The notes below the pieces were generated by a model. That model did not search any database and was not told the DNA's origin. It saw only the letters and a list, made by a program, of their open reading frames with translations. The position numbers and the translations under genes were made by a program. Of a stretch of 64,000 nt of DNA, positions 7,713 to 18,039 are shown in pieces; the stretch's first letter is position 1, and each line of letters begins with the position of its first letter. The stretch is from JBFWWP01 sp050246115 (lineage in GTDB: Bacteria; Planctomycetota; UBA8108; UBA1146; JAJFFE01). Where the stretch lies: positions 1-64,000 of the forward strand of contig JBFWWP010000017.1 of the NCBI GenBank assembly GCA_050246115.1, read 5' to 3'.

Positions 7713-10700
7713 GTGGTCGAGACTTTGTTGGCGACTCTGATCCTGTTTGCGGAACCCGGCTTTCCAGCCATCGACGTTCCGACCCCGCTGATCGAACTCC
7801 CCGGCGCTGCCATCGCCGTGAGTGTGGAAGAACTCACGGCGGCGCTCACGCCCGGGCGGGTCCTCGTGTGGCGTCATGGATCGACGTTTCCGGCGGACGC
7901 GTGGCCGGCCTTCGTTCGGTTCCTCGAGGCCGGCGGGTCGTTCGTGTTCCTCGGTGGGGAGCCGTTCACGCGACCGGTGACGGGCACCGCGGGCGCGCGC
8001 GTGGTAGCTCCTCGTACGGTTGCGCTGCTCGGGGAGCTGCGGCTGAATCAATGCTCGCGGCTGGCTCTCGGTACGGGTGGGGCGCTGCGTTACCGGGAAG
8101 TGCGCGGGCGCACGATTCCGGACTGCGCGCTCGACGATGCTGCGTGGGTGAGCGTGCTGCAGCCGAGGTTGAGCGACACCAAGGACTTCGCCCACGAGGA
8201 TGGGGCGCCCGGGGCGCGCGACGGCGTCGTGCGGCCGCTGTCTTTCGTGCATCGTGCGGGCGACGATCCACGCTTTCCTGCGGCGGCGGCCAGTTTCGTG
8301 ATCGATCGGTTGCGCGGCCGCTTTGCGGGCGGGCGCTGGGTGCTCCGACTCCTCTCGACCCCGCCGAGTCTGCCGGAGATCGAACTGCTCGTTGCGGAGG
8401 CTGCACGTCCCGTCGTCGAGGTGCGCGTCGATCCGACCTTCGGTTGCTTTCATGAAGGCGAGGCGCCCAGCGTGATCGTGCGCGTGGACCGGCCGGGTGT
8501 GGCGGCGACGAGCGAACTGCATGTCACGTTGCAGATCGAAGGGCCGCTCGGAACCGGGGTCCGTCGCTGGGACTCGACGCCCGTCGAACTCAGAGGCGGG
8601 GAGCATGCGTCGCTGCGGGTGCGTCTCGACATGCCGGCGCCGGAGCCTGGCCTCTACCGAGTCAGCGCTCGCGCACCCGACGAGGATCCGGTCACCACGG
8701 GCTTTTGGATCTTCGATCCTCAGCTCTTTGCGAGCGGCGACGACCTCTCCTGCGACGCTACGACGCTGCTGCGCAACGGGGTACCCGAGCCGGTCATGGG
8801 GACCACGGTGATGTCGCGCACCGTGCACCGCAAGTTCCTGTTCGAGCCGAACGCGGCGGTGTGGGACGAGACCTTCGCCGAACTCGCCGCACTCGGCATC
8901 AACCTCGTACGCACGGGCGTTTGGTCCGGGTACCGAAAGATCGCCCTCGATCCCGGTGTCATCGACGAGGGCTTCTTGCGCGCGCTCGAGGCGTACTATC
9001 TGACCGCGCGGCGGCATCGGATTCCCGTGCTGTTCACCTTCTTCTCGTTCGTGCCCGAAGCCTTCGGGGGCGAGAACCCCTACTTCGATCCGCGTGCGAT
9101 CGAGGGACAGAAGGCCTATGTCGCGGCGGTGGCCACCCGTTTTCGGAGTGCCAAGGAGATGCTCTGGGACCTGATCAACGAGCCATCCTTCTCGTCGCCC
9201 GACAAGCTGTGGCTGTGCCGCCCGCACGGAGATCCGCACGAGGAGGCTGCGTTTCGGGCGTGGCTCGCCGAGCGCTACGCGGACGCCGGCGGTGGAGACT
9301 GGGAGACGACGGTGCGCGCGCGCTGGCGACTGCGTCCCGACGAAGCGATCGGTCTGCCGAAGGAAGATGACTTCTCGGACCGGCAGGTATTCGCGGAACA
9401 CCGTCCCTACCGTGCGCGCGAGTATGTTCGGTTTGCCCAAGAGGCCTTTCGCGACTGGGCCGAGACCCTGGTCGCCGTGTTACGCACCGCAGACGCGGAC
9501 GCCTTGGTCACCGTTGGTCAAGACGAAGGCGGGCTCCTCGATCGCCCGAGCCCGCTCCACCATGAGCGTGTCGTCGACTTCACGTCGATTCACACGTGGT
9601 GGTTCAATGACGCGCTCCTCTGGGATGGAGTCCTGGCGAAGGTCGAAGGCAAGCCGCTCCTCGCGAGCGAAACGGGGATCATGCAGCGGCAGGAGCTCTC
9701 GGGTGAGGCGATTCGATCCGACGACGACAACGCACGTCTGCTCGCACGCAAGATCGGTAATGCTTTCGCCGCGCGGGCCTTCGGCGTCGTGCAGTGGTGC
9801 TACGACGTGAACCCATACATGGCGTCGGACAACGAGGTCGCGATCGGTCTGCGCCGGGCCGACGGTAGCTACAAGCCCGAGCACGCCGTTGTCCGGCGCT
9901 TCGCCGCCTTCTTGCGCGAGCACGGTCGGCATCTGTCCGGTCTGCGCCCTCCCGAGGTGGTGCTTCTGCTGCCTTCCGCGGACCACTACTCGCCGCGCGG
10001 TTTGCAACTCGAGGGCACCCAGCGCGCGGTGAGCTTGTTGGCCGAGGAACTCGGGCACGGAGTGCGCGTGGTGGCCGAGGACTGCGTGCTCGACCAACTC
10101 GGAACTCCGCGGCTGATCGTGCTCCCCGCCTGCCGCGGGATTGCCGAGGAAGCCTGGGATCCGCTCGTGTCGGCGGTCGAGGCCGGGGCGGTGCTGCTTT
10201 GCTCGGGCTGGTTCGAGACCGACGACGCTGGGCTGCCCGCGCGAAGGCTGGGCGTTGCTCGGCGGCCTCTGGCCACGGTGGAGACCCACGAACTGGAAAG
10301 CGGGGAAGTCCTGCAGCTACGCTTCGAGCGGCGGGTGACCGAGTCGGCGTTCGCGGCGGCCGGAGAGCGCGGGCTCGCGGTTGTGCCCCGGGGCCAGGGA
10401 GTGATTCTGCACTCCCCAGTGCCGCTCGAGTGGGCGCCGGTGGGTGCATGGCAACGGCAAGCCTACGCGACCGCGATGCAGCGGGCCGGTGTGCGCGCGC
10501 GCCTTGCCGGAGGGGTCACAGGCGTGACGATCCAGACCTTGGAGTACGAGCACGCGACTCTCTTGGTGGCGATCAATGAGAGTTCGTGCGGGCGGGTCGT
10601 GCCACTACCCGGGTTCTTCGAGAGCACCGGGGAGCCGGCGGCATCGCTCCAAGTGCCAGCGGGTGAGGCTCGATGGGTGCTGTTCGACGCGGGTCGACGA

Positions 10701-10727
10701 CAGCTGGGGCGATCGCATCCGGAGTAG
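7713..10727 (+). CDS. Clan GH-A-like glycoside hydrolase with Ig-like and C-terminal glutamine-amidotransferase-like domains
   Basis: A 1004-residue protein with a TIM-barrel glycosidase core at about residues 355-690 (ALGINLVRTGVW, FFSFVPEAFGG, LWDLINEPS, LLASETGIM). Clan GH-A logic makes E490 (in NEP) the likely acid/base and E653 (in SETG) the likely nucleophile. Residues ~245-330 form a beta-sandwich (VRVDRPGVA to GLYRVSARAPDE). After the barrel, residues ~745-850 resemble the trimerisation domain of beta-galactosidases (VVLLLPSADHY, RLIVLPACRGIAEE, GAVLLCSGWFET). The GTG start at 7713 has GAAAGG 6 nt upstream. The N-terminus is hydrophobic but is not a textbook signal peptide. Substrate is unknown; the neighbouring GH38 suggests a shared glycan target. 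Confidence 0.8.
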   Translation: MVETLLATLILFAEPGFPAIDVPTPLIELPGAAIAVSVEELTAALTPGRVLVWRHGSTFPADAWPAFVRFLEAGGSFVFLGGEPFTRPVTGTAGARVVAPRTVALLGELRLNQCSRLALGTGGALRYREVRGRTIPDCALDDAAWVSVLQPRLSDTKDFAHEDGAPGARDGVVRPLSFVHRAGDDPRFPAAAASFVIDRLRGRFAGGRWVLRLLSTPPSLPEIELLVAEAARPVVEVRVDPTFGCFHEGEAPSVIVRVDRPGVAATSELHVTLQIEGPLGTGVRRWDSTPVELRGGEHASLRVRLDMPAPEPGLYRVSARAPDEDPVTTGFWIFDPQLFASGDDLSCDATTLLRNGVPEPVMGTTVMSRTVHRKFLFEPNAAVWDETFAELAALGINLVRTGVWSGYRKIALDPGVIDEGFLRALEAYYLTARRHRIPVLFTFFSFVPEAFGGENPYFDPRAIEGQKAYVAAVATRFRSAKEMLWDLINEPSFSSPDKLWLCRPHGDPHEEAAFRAWLAERYADAGGGDWETTVRARWRLRPDEAIGLPKEDDFSDRQVFAEHRPYRAREYVRFAQEAFRDWAETLVAVLRTADADALVTVGQDEGGLLDRPSPLHHERVVDFTSIHTWWFNDALLWDGVLAKVEGKPLLASETGIMQRQELSGEAIRSDDDNARLLARKIGNAFAARAFGVVQWCYDVNPYMASDNEVAIGLRRADGSYKPEHAVVRRFAAFLREHGRHLSGLRPPEVVLLLPSADHYSPRGLQLEGTQRAVSLLAEELGHGVRVVAEDCVLDQLGTPRLIVLPACRGIAEEAWDPLVSAVEAGAVLLCSGWFETDDAGLPARRLGVARRPLATVETHELESGEVLQLRFERRVTESAFAAAGERGLAVVPRGQGVILHSPVPLEWAPVGAWQRQAYATAMQRAGVRARLAGGVTGVTIQTLEYEHATLLVAINESSCGRVVPLPGFFESTGEPAASLQVPAGEARWVLFDAGRRQLGRSHPE

Positions 10728-11031
10728 TCCGGGCCAGGCTCGTTGGCGCAGTGGGCGACTCGACGCGCGACGGGGTGCTTCGTCGCGCCTCTGTCCCTTC
10801 GATGCGACTCGGCGTCGCGGTGGCCAGCACCGCGGAGCACGCGCCGATTCGTCCGAGTCGCTTGCGAGACGAGTTCTTGCGGCCGATGCGCTCGGGTGAC
10901 TTCGCTCGCGAGCCCCAACGCGGGCCTCGTGAGCAGCGCCCCAAGTCGCTTCATTGAAAGTCGGCAGCATCAGGCCCAGAATGCCGCGACCGTTCTGCTA
11001 CTCGCTCGTACCCCGAATCAGAAAGTCGACG
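10728..11031. other. Intergenic region between glycosidase genes
   Basis: A 304-bp gap between the GH-A-like and GH38-like genes. The downstream frame is open from a TTG at 10954 and an ATG at 10981, but the signal peptide begins at the ATG at 11032. I see no promoter, strong hairpin or other gene. Confidence 0.4.
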
Positions 11032-14000
11032 ATGCTTCGCTCCATCAGCTACCGCGGACTATCGAAACCGGGGTTCGCGTCGATCGGCGCCGCCCTGCTG
11101 TTCCTCGGTGCCAGTGGTCTTGTGTCCCCAAGCGACGCCCAGATGTTCCCGGTGCAGGTGCGCCCGACCTCGATCGTGCGGGGACCTGCCGAGTCGCCTG
11201 CTTCCATCCTCGACGTGCGGCTCGTGCGTGCGATTACTCGGGGAGCGATCGAGATACGCCACCACGACGGCGGGCAGATCCTGTTCGCCCTCGACCTCGG
11301 CGCCCAAGAGGCGGGCCACCGTTTCCTCGTCCCGGTGCCCTATCCACCGGCAGGAACCGAGGGCCGAGTCACGGTCTTGGTCGAAGAGCCCGGGTCCCTG
11401 AGGTTCGAGAGCTACTCTTACCCGCGTGCCAGTCTGGACTGGACGCTCCACTTCGTTCCGGGGTTTCACTACGACCCCGTGTGGTGGAACACGCAGGCGC
11501 ACTACACCGAGACCGGCAGATATATGGACGCACACGTCGGGCCGGGCCACACGCTTCTCGAGGAGTACCTCGACATTTGCGACAGCGATGCCGACTACAA
11601 GGTTGCGATCCACCAGTTGCCGTACCTGAAGACCTTCTTCGAAGCCCGGTCGGCGGAGGTGGCACGGATCGAGGCTCTCGTTCGGGCTGGACGACTCGGG
11701 GTCGTGGGCGGCTCATACAACGAGTCTTCCACCACTCTGGTCTCGGCGGAGGCCACGGCACGCAACGCGATCTACGGTTGCTTGTTCCAGCGTGAGATCG
11801 TCGGCGGCCGGGGCTCGGTATTCTGGCAGTGCGACGTCTTCGGTCATGATCCGTCGTTTCCCTCACTCATGGCACGCAGCGGGCACACGGGTGGCGGTTT
11901 CGCGCGGGGCCCCTTCCATCAGTGGGGGGCACCGCGCGATCAGGTGAACTTCCCGAGTGAGTTCTGGTGGATGGCTCCGGACGGCGAGAAGATCCTGACC
12001 CACTACATGACCGGACACTACGGCTACGCCTACTCGCAGTTTGCACCCGGATCGAACCGAGCACCGGACGACGCCGAACGGTGCAACTTGATCATCGCGA
12101 GCATGTTCGAGGATCTGAAGCGCCCTGCCCTCACGCATCATGTTCTGTTGCCCATGCACATGGACTTCATTCGTCCGCTCGAGAATCTCGGCGAAGTCCT
12201 GCGCGAGTGGAATCGCACCTATCTCTCTCCGCGGGCGGTGATCGATACCTCCGAGGGCTTCTTTCGCGAGGTCGAAGCGGAGATCGCGGCCCGCGACATC
12301 AGCGTGCCGGTCATCACGCGGGACATGAATCCGATCTACACCGGTTGCCCGGTCTCGTTCGCGGACCTCAAGACGGCCAATCGTGCTGGCGAGGTGACCC
12401 TGCGCGAGGCCGAGATCTTCGCCACGATCGCCACCCTGGAAGGGGCTCGCTACCCATCTCTCGCCATCGATCGTGCGTGGCGGCAGCTGCTGTTCAACGC
12501 CCATCACGACGGAGTCACGGGTTCCATGTCCGACCAAGTCTACGTGGACCTCATGCTGGCGTACCGGGATGCGTTGGAGATCGCGCGGGCGGTACGGTCG
12601 CGGGCGCTGGCGTACTTGTCTAGCAAGGTGGATACGCGCGGGGCCACGAGCGACGGCCCGCTCGAACGCGAGGCCGCAGTCGCCACTCGTGTCTTCTGGA
12701 ACTCCACCTCCGCGATGAGTCGCGCCGTGAGCGGTGGAATGCGCGCAGACGTCGCGGTGCTCGGCGGTGGTGTCCCCGCGGTCGGGTATCGGACGGTTCG
12801 CGGCGACGCGCGCGGCCGCGCCGCGTCGGTCGGCACGGTCCTCGAGAACGAACTTCTGCGGGTGACTCTCGACCCGGCGCGAGGCGGCACCTTGTCGAGC
12901 ATCATCGACAAGCGGAGCGGCCGCGAACTGCTTCGTGGGGCTGGCAATGACCTCGTGGTGCACGAGGAGTACCCGGTGCTGCCGGGGCATGGTGAAGGAC
13001 CTTGGCACCTCGCTCCGACCGGTGACAAGCGCGCCGGCAGCGAAGTGAGCGCGTCGATCGAACCCATCGCACTGGGCAACTCGGTCGAGCCCGGTGCTCT
13101 GCGGATCGTGGCGAGCTACCCGGAGTTTCGCAAAGAGCAAGTCGTGCGCCTGGTGCCGGGCGAAGCGCGCATCGACTTCGAGACCAAGATCGTCGACTGG
13201 AAGGGGCGCGACCAGCTGTTACGCGTTGAGTTCCCCTGCGACTTGCCGGGCGCGCGGCCGGTCTTCCAGACCGCGGCGAGTGTCATTGGGCGTCCGTTCG
13301 CGCGCGACGTGGATACGGCCAAGGACTCCTGGACCCTCGATCAGACGTGCTGGCAGTGGGTCGCCCTCGGAACGACGTGTGCTTTGGTGGTGGGGGAGCC
13401 CGAGCAGCCGGTCTATCGACGTGCGCTCGGCGTGGCCGAGATCGTGGTTGGCGAGGCGGCCGCGGCGAATACGAGAGAACTCGCAAATCGGCTAGCGGAG
13501 GCCCTGGTCCGTTGTGGCGTGACCAGCACGATCACCCGCGAGGGCGACCGTCGCTACGGGGATCTCCAGTTCGATTCGAACGCGCCGGACTTCCGGTTGC
13601 TTCTCGGGAGCGCCGCCGAGCACGCCTGGATTCGCAGATTGTGTGAGCAGACGCCACTCGATCCGTCTCGCGGCTCGTGCGTGGTCGCCCTCGATGGTGA
13701 CTTGCCGCTGGTGCTGTTGCCCGCCACGGAAGCGCACGTGGCGGAACTCACAGAGGCGCTGGCCACCCACCACGAGGTCTACGTGCCGCGCGAGCGGGCA
13801 TTCCTCGAGTCGACGGTCGTGGCCCCTCGCTATACGGTGGCTCTCATCAATCAGGGAGCCGTCAGCGCTCATGTCTCTGAGGATGGAACGCTGGGGCTGA
13901 ATCTGCTGCGGAGCTGTACGAGCTGGCCCTCGGGGGTTTGGATCGACCCGCCGGCCCGCCGTCTGCCCGATGGCAACCCGTTTGGCACGATGCACGGTTC

Positions 14001-16053
14001 GCACGTCTATCGCTATAGCTTGGTCGTGCACCCCGGCGACTACCGCGCTGCCGATCTGAGCCGGGTCGCCCAGCAGGTGAATCACCCGCTCGTGGAACAT
14101 GCCGAGCCGGTGCATGGCGGTTCGCTACCGGCGGCGATGAGTTTCGTCACGATCGATGATCCAGCCATTCGGCTGGCGGCGCTCAAGCCCATTGGCTTCC
14201 CGGAGGCGGTGTGGTCGGAGGCGAGCCCGCGGCGTCAAGACCGCATCGTGGCGCGGTTGTGGAACGGCGGCGGGCGCTGGGCTCAACCGACCGTGCGCAT
14301 GCCGCGGCACACGATTGTGCGGGCTTGGCGGGCGAATCTCTTGGAACAGCGGGAGCGCGACCTGGAGGTCGTCGAAGGTGGGGTGCGGCTCTCCATGCCG
14401 CCCCACGCCTATGAAACGCTGGTGCTCGAGGTCACTTCTCAGGAAGTCGACCCGCAGGCTCCGTCGTTGGATCCCACCGACGGTGACGTGTCGTCGAGCG
14501 CCTACTGGCTCGAGGACTTGGCCGAGGGAGTTACCGGTAACGGAGTGGTAGGCATCCATCCGGCGGCGAGACGCATGACGCTCGAAGACGGCCGGGCCAC
14601 GCTCGAGTTGAGCGTCCAGAACCACCGTCGCAACGCTCCGGCCACGATCGATCTGAGGCTCGAGACGGATCCGAACCTGGCGGTGAGCGTGGAGCCGCGC
14701 CGAGTCGTGATCGGACCGAACGCTCAGGCCACCGTGCAACTTCGTTGTGAAGCACCGACGGGGCGACCAAAGCCCGGCGAGGCGACGCTCATCACGATCA
14801 TTGCCAATGGTGTGGGGGAGCGAGAAGTCACCGCCGCGGTGTGGGTCGTCGCGGACGGAAGTTCTCCGGCCGACGGCGGCGAAATCGAGATCCAGGTGCC
14901 GGTGCCGGCGGCGACGTCGGGATCCAAGATCACTGCGCTCTTGGTGAACCACACGGACGGTCCGATCACCGGGCTTGCGGAGTGGATGACTCCATTCGCT
15001 CTCTGGGAAGGGACTCCCGCGTGGCGGGAGCGAGTTTCGGTACCGCCGCGTGGCACGGCGACGGTGGCCTTGGCGCTCGACCAGGTCCATGCCTCCTATG
15101 CGCTGCTGCGCTTCACGTACGGGGGGCGCATCGCCTATGGCGAAACCGTGGCGGTACTCGACGATCGGCGCGACGTCGTGCTCGACTTCGGTCAGGATCG
15201 AGTCCGGCTCCGGCAGGGGGAATCAGCCAGGGTCAAGATCCGGGCGCGAGGGTTCGAAGGAGTGACGGTGGACACGCCACTGACGCTCGCCGCTCCCGCG
15301 GGTTGGACCGTCCTCGATCGCGGACGAGTCCTGGTCGGGTCGGGTCCACTTCACACGGTGGAGGCAGCGTTCGATGTCACGCCGGCCGGTACTGGGGTGC
15401 GCGGAACCCTCACCGCACGTGGGCCTCGGGAGTCCAGAGCGCGCGTGGCCTACACGGTGTCGCCCCAGCAAGCGGCGCGGCCGCGTTTCTCCGAAGTGTC
15501 GGTCGACGGCAAGCTCGACGAGTGGCACGTCAATGAGTTCACGGAGGCGCACGACGAACTCGGGAGAGTGCGCACGGCGGTTCGTTACGGAGCGGCGGGG
15601 TTGGCCCTGGCACTACGCGTCGAAGACGATCGTTTCGTGCAGACGCACACGAGCGCCCGGATCTGGGAGGGCGATTCGATCCAGTTCTCGTTGTCGGTCG
15701 CACCGGCCACTTCGGTCGGCTACGCGCATACCGACCTCGAGTTCGGTGCCGCACTGACTCCGATCGGTCCGCTGCTGTGGTGTTGGTACGGCGGTGAAGG
15801 CGGACAGACGGGGCGACTCGAGTCCGCGTCCGTCGCCGTCGTGCGTCAAGGAAGCGAAACGCTCTATGAGATCGCGCTGCCGCGTTCGGTGTTGCCCAAG
15901 CTCAGCTTGGAGCCCGGTGCCGTTCTTGGCTTCGGCTACATCGCCAATGACGATGACGGCGCTGGCTACCGGGGCGCCACCCAGTGGACTCCCGGGATGG
16001 TGGGGGGCAAGGACGCGTCCTTGTTCGGGGAGCTGACGCTCGTGGCGGAGTAG
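11032..16053 (+). CDS. Very large secreted GH38-family alpha-mannosidase-like enzyme
   Basis: About 1673 residues, considerably longer than typical GH38 enzymes (about 850-1050). The ATG at 11032 gives a signal peptide (FASIGAALLFLGASGLVSPSDA); the same frame extends to a TTG at 10954. GH38 features are HFVPGFHYDPVWWN, the nucleophile motif WQCDVFGHDP (D268 from this start), YKVAIHQLPYLKTFFE, DMNPIYTGCPVS and HHDGVTGS. Beta-sandwich domains of the GH38 C-terminal type follow. Next comes a NEW3-like module near residue 1200 and further sandwich repeats. The C-terminal domain (VDGKLDEWHVNEF to GEVTLVAE-like strands) resembles CBM9/DOMON-type sugar-binding modules. Expected role: extracytoplasmic removal of alpha-mannosyl or related residues. 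Confidence 0.9.
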   Translation: MLRSISYRGLSKPGFASIGAALLFLGASGLVSPSDAQMFPVQVRPTSIVRGPAESPASILDVRLVRAITRGAIEIRHHDGGQILFALDLGAQEAGHRFLVPVPYPPAGTEGRVTVLVEEPGSLRFESYSYPRASLDWTLHFVPGFHYDPVWWNTQAHYTETGRYMDAHVGPGHTLLEEYLDICDSDADYKVAIHQLPYLKTFFEARSAEVARIEALVRAGRLGVVGGSYNESSTTLVSAEATARNAIYGCLFQREIVGGRGSVFWQCDVFGHDPSFPSLMARSGHTGGGFARGPFHQWGAPRDQVNFPSEFWWMAPDGEKILTHYMTGHYGYAYSQFAPGSNRAPDDAERCNLIIASMFEDLKRPALTHHVLLPMHMDFIRPLENLGEVLREWNRTYLSPRAVIDTSEGFFREVEAEIAARDISVPVITRDMNPIYTGCPVSFADLKTANRAGEVTLREAEIFATIATLEGARYPSLAIDRAWRQLLFNAHHDGVTGSMSDQVYVDLMLAYRDALEIARAVRSRALAYLSSKVDTRGATSDGPLEREAAVATRVFWNSTSAMSRAVSGGMRADVAVLGGGVPAVGYRTVRGDARGRAASVGTVLENELLRVTLDPARGGTLSSIIDKRSGRELLRGAGNDLVVHEEYPVLPGHGEGPWHLAPTGDKRAGSEVSASIEPIALGNSVEPGALRIVASYPEFRKEQVVRLVPGEARIDFETKIVDWKGRDQLLRVEFPCDLPGARPVFQTAASVIGRPFARDVDTAKDSWTLDQTCWQWVALGTTCALVVGEPEQPVYRRALGVAEIVVGEAAAANTRELANRLAEALVRCGVTSTITREGDRRYGDLQFDSNAPDFRLLLGSAAEHAWIRRLCEQTPLDPSRGSCVVALDGDLPLVLLPATEAHVAELTEALATHHEVYVPRERAFLESTVVAPRYTVALINQGAVSAHVSEDGTLGLNLLRSCTSWPSGVWIDPPARRLPDGNPFGTMHGSHVYRYSLVVHPGDYRAADLSRVAQQVNHPLVEHAEPVHGGSLPAAMSFVTIDDPAIRLAALKPIGFPEAVWSEASPRRQDRIVARLWNGGGRWAQPTVRMPRHTIVRAWRANLLEQRERDLEVVEGGVRLSMPPHAYETLVLEVTSQEVDPQAPSLDPTDGDVSSSAYWLEDLAEGVTGNGVVGIHPAARRMTLEDGRATLELSVQNHRRNAPATIDLRLETDPNLAVSVEPRRVVIGPNAQATVQLRCEAPTGRPKPGEATLITIIANGVGEREVTAAVWVVADGSSPADGGEIEIQVPVPAATSGSKITALLVNHTDGPITGLAEWMTPFALWEGTPAWRERVSVPPRGTATVALALDQVHASYALLRFTYGGRIAYGETVAVLDDRRDVVLDFGQDRVRLRQGESARVKIRARGFEGVTVDTPLTLAAPAGWTVLDRGRVLVGSGPLHTVEAAFDVTPAGTGVRGTLTARGPRESRARVAYTVSPQQAARPRFSEVSVDGKLDEWHVNEFTEAHDELGRVRTAVRYGAAGLALALRVEDDRFVQTHTSARIWEGDSIQFSLSVAPATSVGYAHTDLEFGAALTPIGPLLWCWYGGEGGQTGRLESASVAVVRQGSETLYEIALPRSVLPKLSLEPGAVLGFGYIANDDDGAGYRGATQWTPGMVGGKDASLFGELTLVAE

Positions 16054-16322
16054 TGGCGGAGTACGGGCTCTCACTGTGCACTGCGGCGGTCGCGGACGGT
16101 GACGGGCGCGAGGACCCGAAGTCGCTGGCGTGCCGGGGTGCGGACCGTGCGAGGTTCGTTGACCTTTCCATCCGCGCGCCGGAACGGCACCATGGGTGCG
16201 ACCCCGTCGAGGTGACCTACCCTTTGCGTGGGCGCCGCACCGACCGGCGGGGATGGTGCCCGACTTCGCGTTCTCGTGATTTCGGCCGAGTCGAGCAGAC
16301 CGTTGAGAAGCGTGAGCCCTGA

Positions 16323-17603
16323 ATGCAACCCCCGCGCTACCCCGAAGCCATCCGCGATCCGATCCACGGCTACGTGCGGCTCACCGAGTTCGAGCTCGCT
16401 GGCATCGATGCGCGCGAAGTGCAACGCTTGCGCAGCATCGCCCAACTCGGCATGACGGATCGGGTGTACCCCGGGGCGCGCCACAGCCGTTTCGAGCATG
16501 CTCTGGGCACCCTTGAAGTCGCTACGCGCATATTCGAAGACCTGCGGGGGCGTCTCGGGATCGACGGACTGCTGCCGCGGCTCGGCTTGCCGCCGCGAGC
16601 GGTGGACTATGAGCGGCTGCTGGCGTTGACGCGCTGGGTCGCGTTGCTCCACGACGTCGGGCATCCGCCGTTCTCGCACGTCACCGAGGGGCTGCTGCCG
16701 GGTGGTCGCTCGCATGAGCAGCTCACGGTCGACTTGGTTCGCGGCGGGCAAGTAGGCGGGGTGTTGCGGCGCTCGGATCCGACTCTGCTCGATGACGTGG
16801 TCCGGGTGCTCGAGGCCATGTCGTTCACTTCGGAGGACGCTGCGAGCGGGGGTGAGTGCTTGCCGCCACCGCTCGCCTTTGCGCGGGAGGTGATCGCGGG
16901 GGAGGTCGGTGCCGATCGCATGGACTACCTGCTCCGCGACTCGGCGGCCACCGGGGTGAGCTACGGGATCTTCGACCTAGACCGCATCCTCCACACCTTG
17001 GTACCGGTCGAGGCGGGCCGGGGGGGCTTGCGGCTCGGGGTCGAGCGCGGTGGCGTGTTGGCCGTCGAAGGGATGCTCTGGGGACGCATCTCGATGTTCC
17101 AACAGGTCTACTTCCATCGCACCCGGAGGATCTTCGACCATCACCTCGTGCAGTTCCTGCGCACGAACTTGCCCGGCGGTGTGTATCCGGCCGACGGCGC
17201 CGGCTTCACCGAGTGGAGCGACTGGCGGGTGTGGGAGCTGCTGCGTCGCGCCGAGTCGGATGCGGCGCAAGCCGGGCACGAGGACGCCGTGCGCATCCTG
17301 GCTCGGCGCCACCACCGCGCGCTGCCGCAGGAACTCGAAGGCCGTGACGAAGGCTCGGTCCGCGAATGGCTCGCCGCGTGGTCCGCGCGGGTCGTGGCCG
17401 AGGTCCCGGACGCCGATCCGATCGCTGACCTCGTGACGGCGCCGCGCGCGGTGACGGGCGAACTCCGGGTCGTCGGACCGGGAGGGAACGTTGAGCCGCT
17501 GCTGGACCGCAGCTCGTGGATCGTGCGCTTCGAGCCGCGCTCGATCGGCCGGTTGTACGTACGCCGAGACCTCGATCCTGCCTTGGTGCCGAACTATCCT
17601 TGA
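16323..17603 (+). CDS. HD-domain phosphohydrolase (dNTPase/SAMHD1-like)
   Basis: A 426-residue protein whose start (IRDPIHGYVRLTEFE) is the hallmark of the YdhJ/SAMHD1-like HD family. Metal-binding residues are H59 (SRFEHALG), H110-D111 with H114 (LLHDVGHPPFSH) and the downstream Asp in GADRMDYLLRDS. Members hydrolyse dNTPs or other phosphate esters in the cytoplasm; which substrate applies here cannot be told from sequence. The ATG at 16323 has only a weak ribosome-binding site. The gene lies 110 bp upstream of the PCD gene. Confidence 0.9.
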   Translation: MQPPRYPEAIRDPIHGYVRLTEFELAGIDAREVQRLRSIAQLGMTDRVYPGARHSRFEHALGTLEVATRIFEDLRGRLGIDGLLPRLGLPPRAVDYERLLALTRWVALLHDVGHPPFSHVTEGLLPGGRSHEQLTVDLVRGGQVGGVLRRSDPTLLDDVVRVLEAMSFTSEDAASGGECLPPPLAFAREVIAGEVGADRMDYLLRDSAATGVSYGIFDLDRILHTLVPVEAGRGGLRLGVERGGVLAVEGMLWGRISMFQQVYFHRTRRIFDHHLVQFLRTNLPGGVYPADGAGFTEWSDWRVWELLRRAESDAAQAGHEDAVRILARRHHRALPQELEGRDEGSVREWLAAWSARVVAEVPDADPIADLVTAPRAVTGELRVVGPGGNVEPLLDRSSWIVRFEPRSIGRLYVRRDLDPALVPNYP

Positions 17604-17712
17604 CGGAACTCGCGCGCGACCGCGGCTTGCGCTTGCTTCGGGATAGGCTTAGGTTCTTCTCAGGGGCATTCGCAGCCCCGCGGAGAAATCCAAGAGAACA
17701 GGCAGGAACGGC

Positions 17713-18039
17713 ATGAGCGACCTAGCGGATCGAGACTGTGTGCCCTGCCGCGGTGGCATTGCGCCCCTCGGGCTCGAGCGGGTGAGCGAACTCCTCGGGC
17801 AGCTCGACGGGTGGGAGGCCGAAGGGAATCACCACATCGGCAAGGACTACGTGTTTCCTGACTTTGCCACGGCGTTGTCGTTCGTGAATCGCGTGGGCGC
17901 AATTGCCGAGGATCAAGGGCACCACCCCGACATTTGGTTCACTTGGGGCAAAGCGCGGATCGAGATCCGAACCCACAAGATCGATGGGCTCACGGAAAGC
18001 GACTTCGTGCTGGCCGCGAAGATCGATCGGGCCTGCTGA
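17713..18039 (+). CDS. phhB: Pterin-4-alpha-carbinolamine dehydratase
   Basis: A 108-residue protein with the family motif GHHPDIWF (H70, H71, P72) and the downstream catalytic-region His in RTHKIDGLTESDF (H88). The enzyme dehydrates 4a-hydroxytetrahydrobiopterin in pterin recycling and can also assist pterin-dependent hydroxylases or transcription factors. Length is normal. The N-terminus has a CVPC pair found in many bacterial members. The ATG is preceded by AGGAACGGC. No aromatic amino acid hydroxylase is visible nearby, so the physiological partner is unclear. Confidence 0.93.
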   Translation: MSDLADRDCVPCRGGIAPLGLERVSELLGQLDGWEAEGNHHIGKDYVFPDFATALSFVNRVGAIAEDQGHHPDIWFTWGKARIEIRTHKIDGLTESDFVLAAKIDRAC

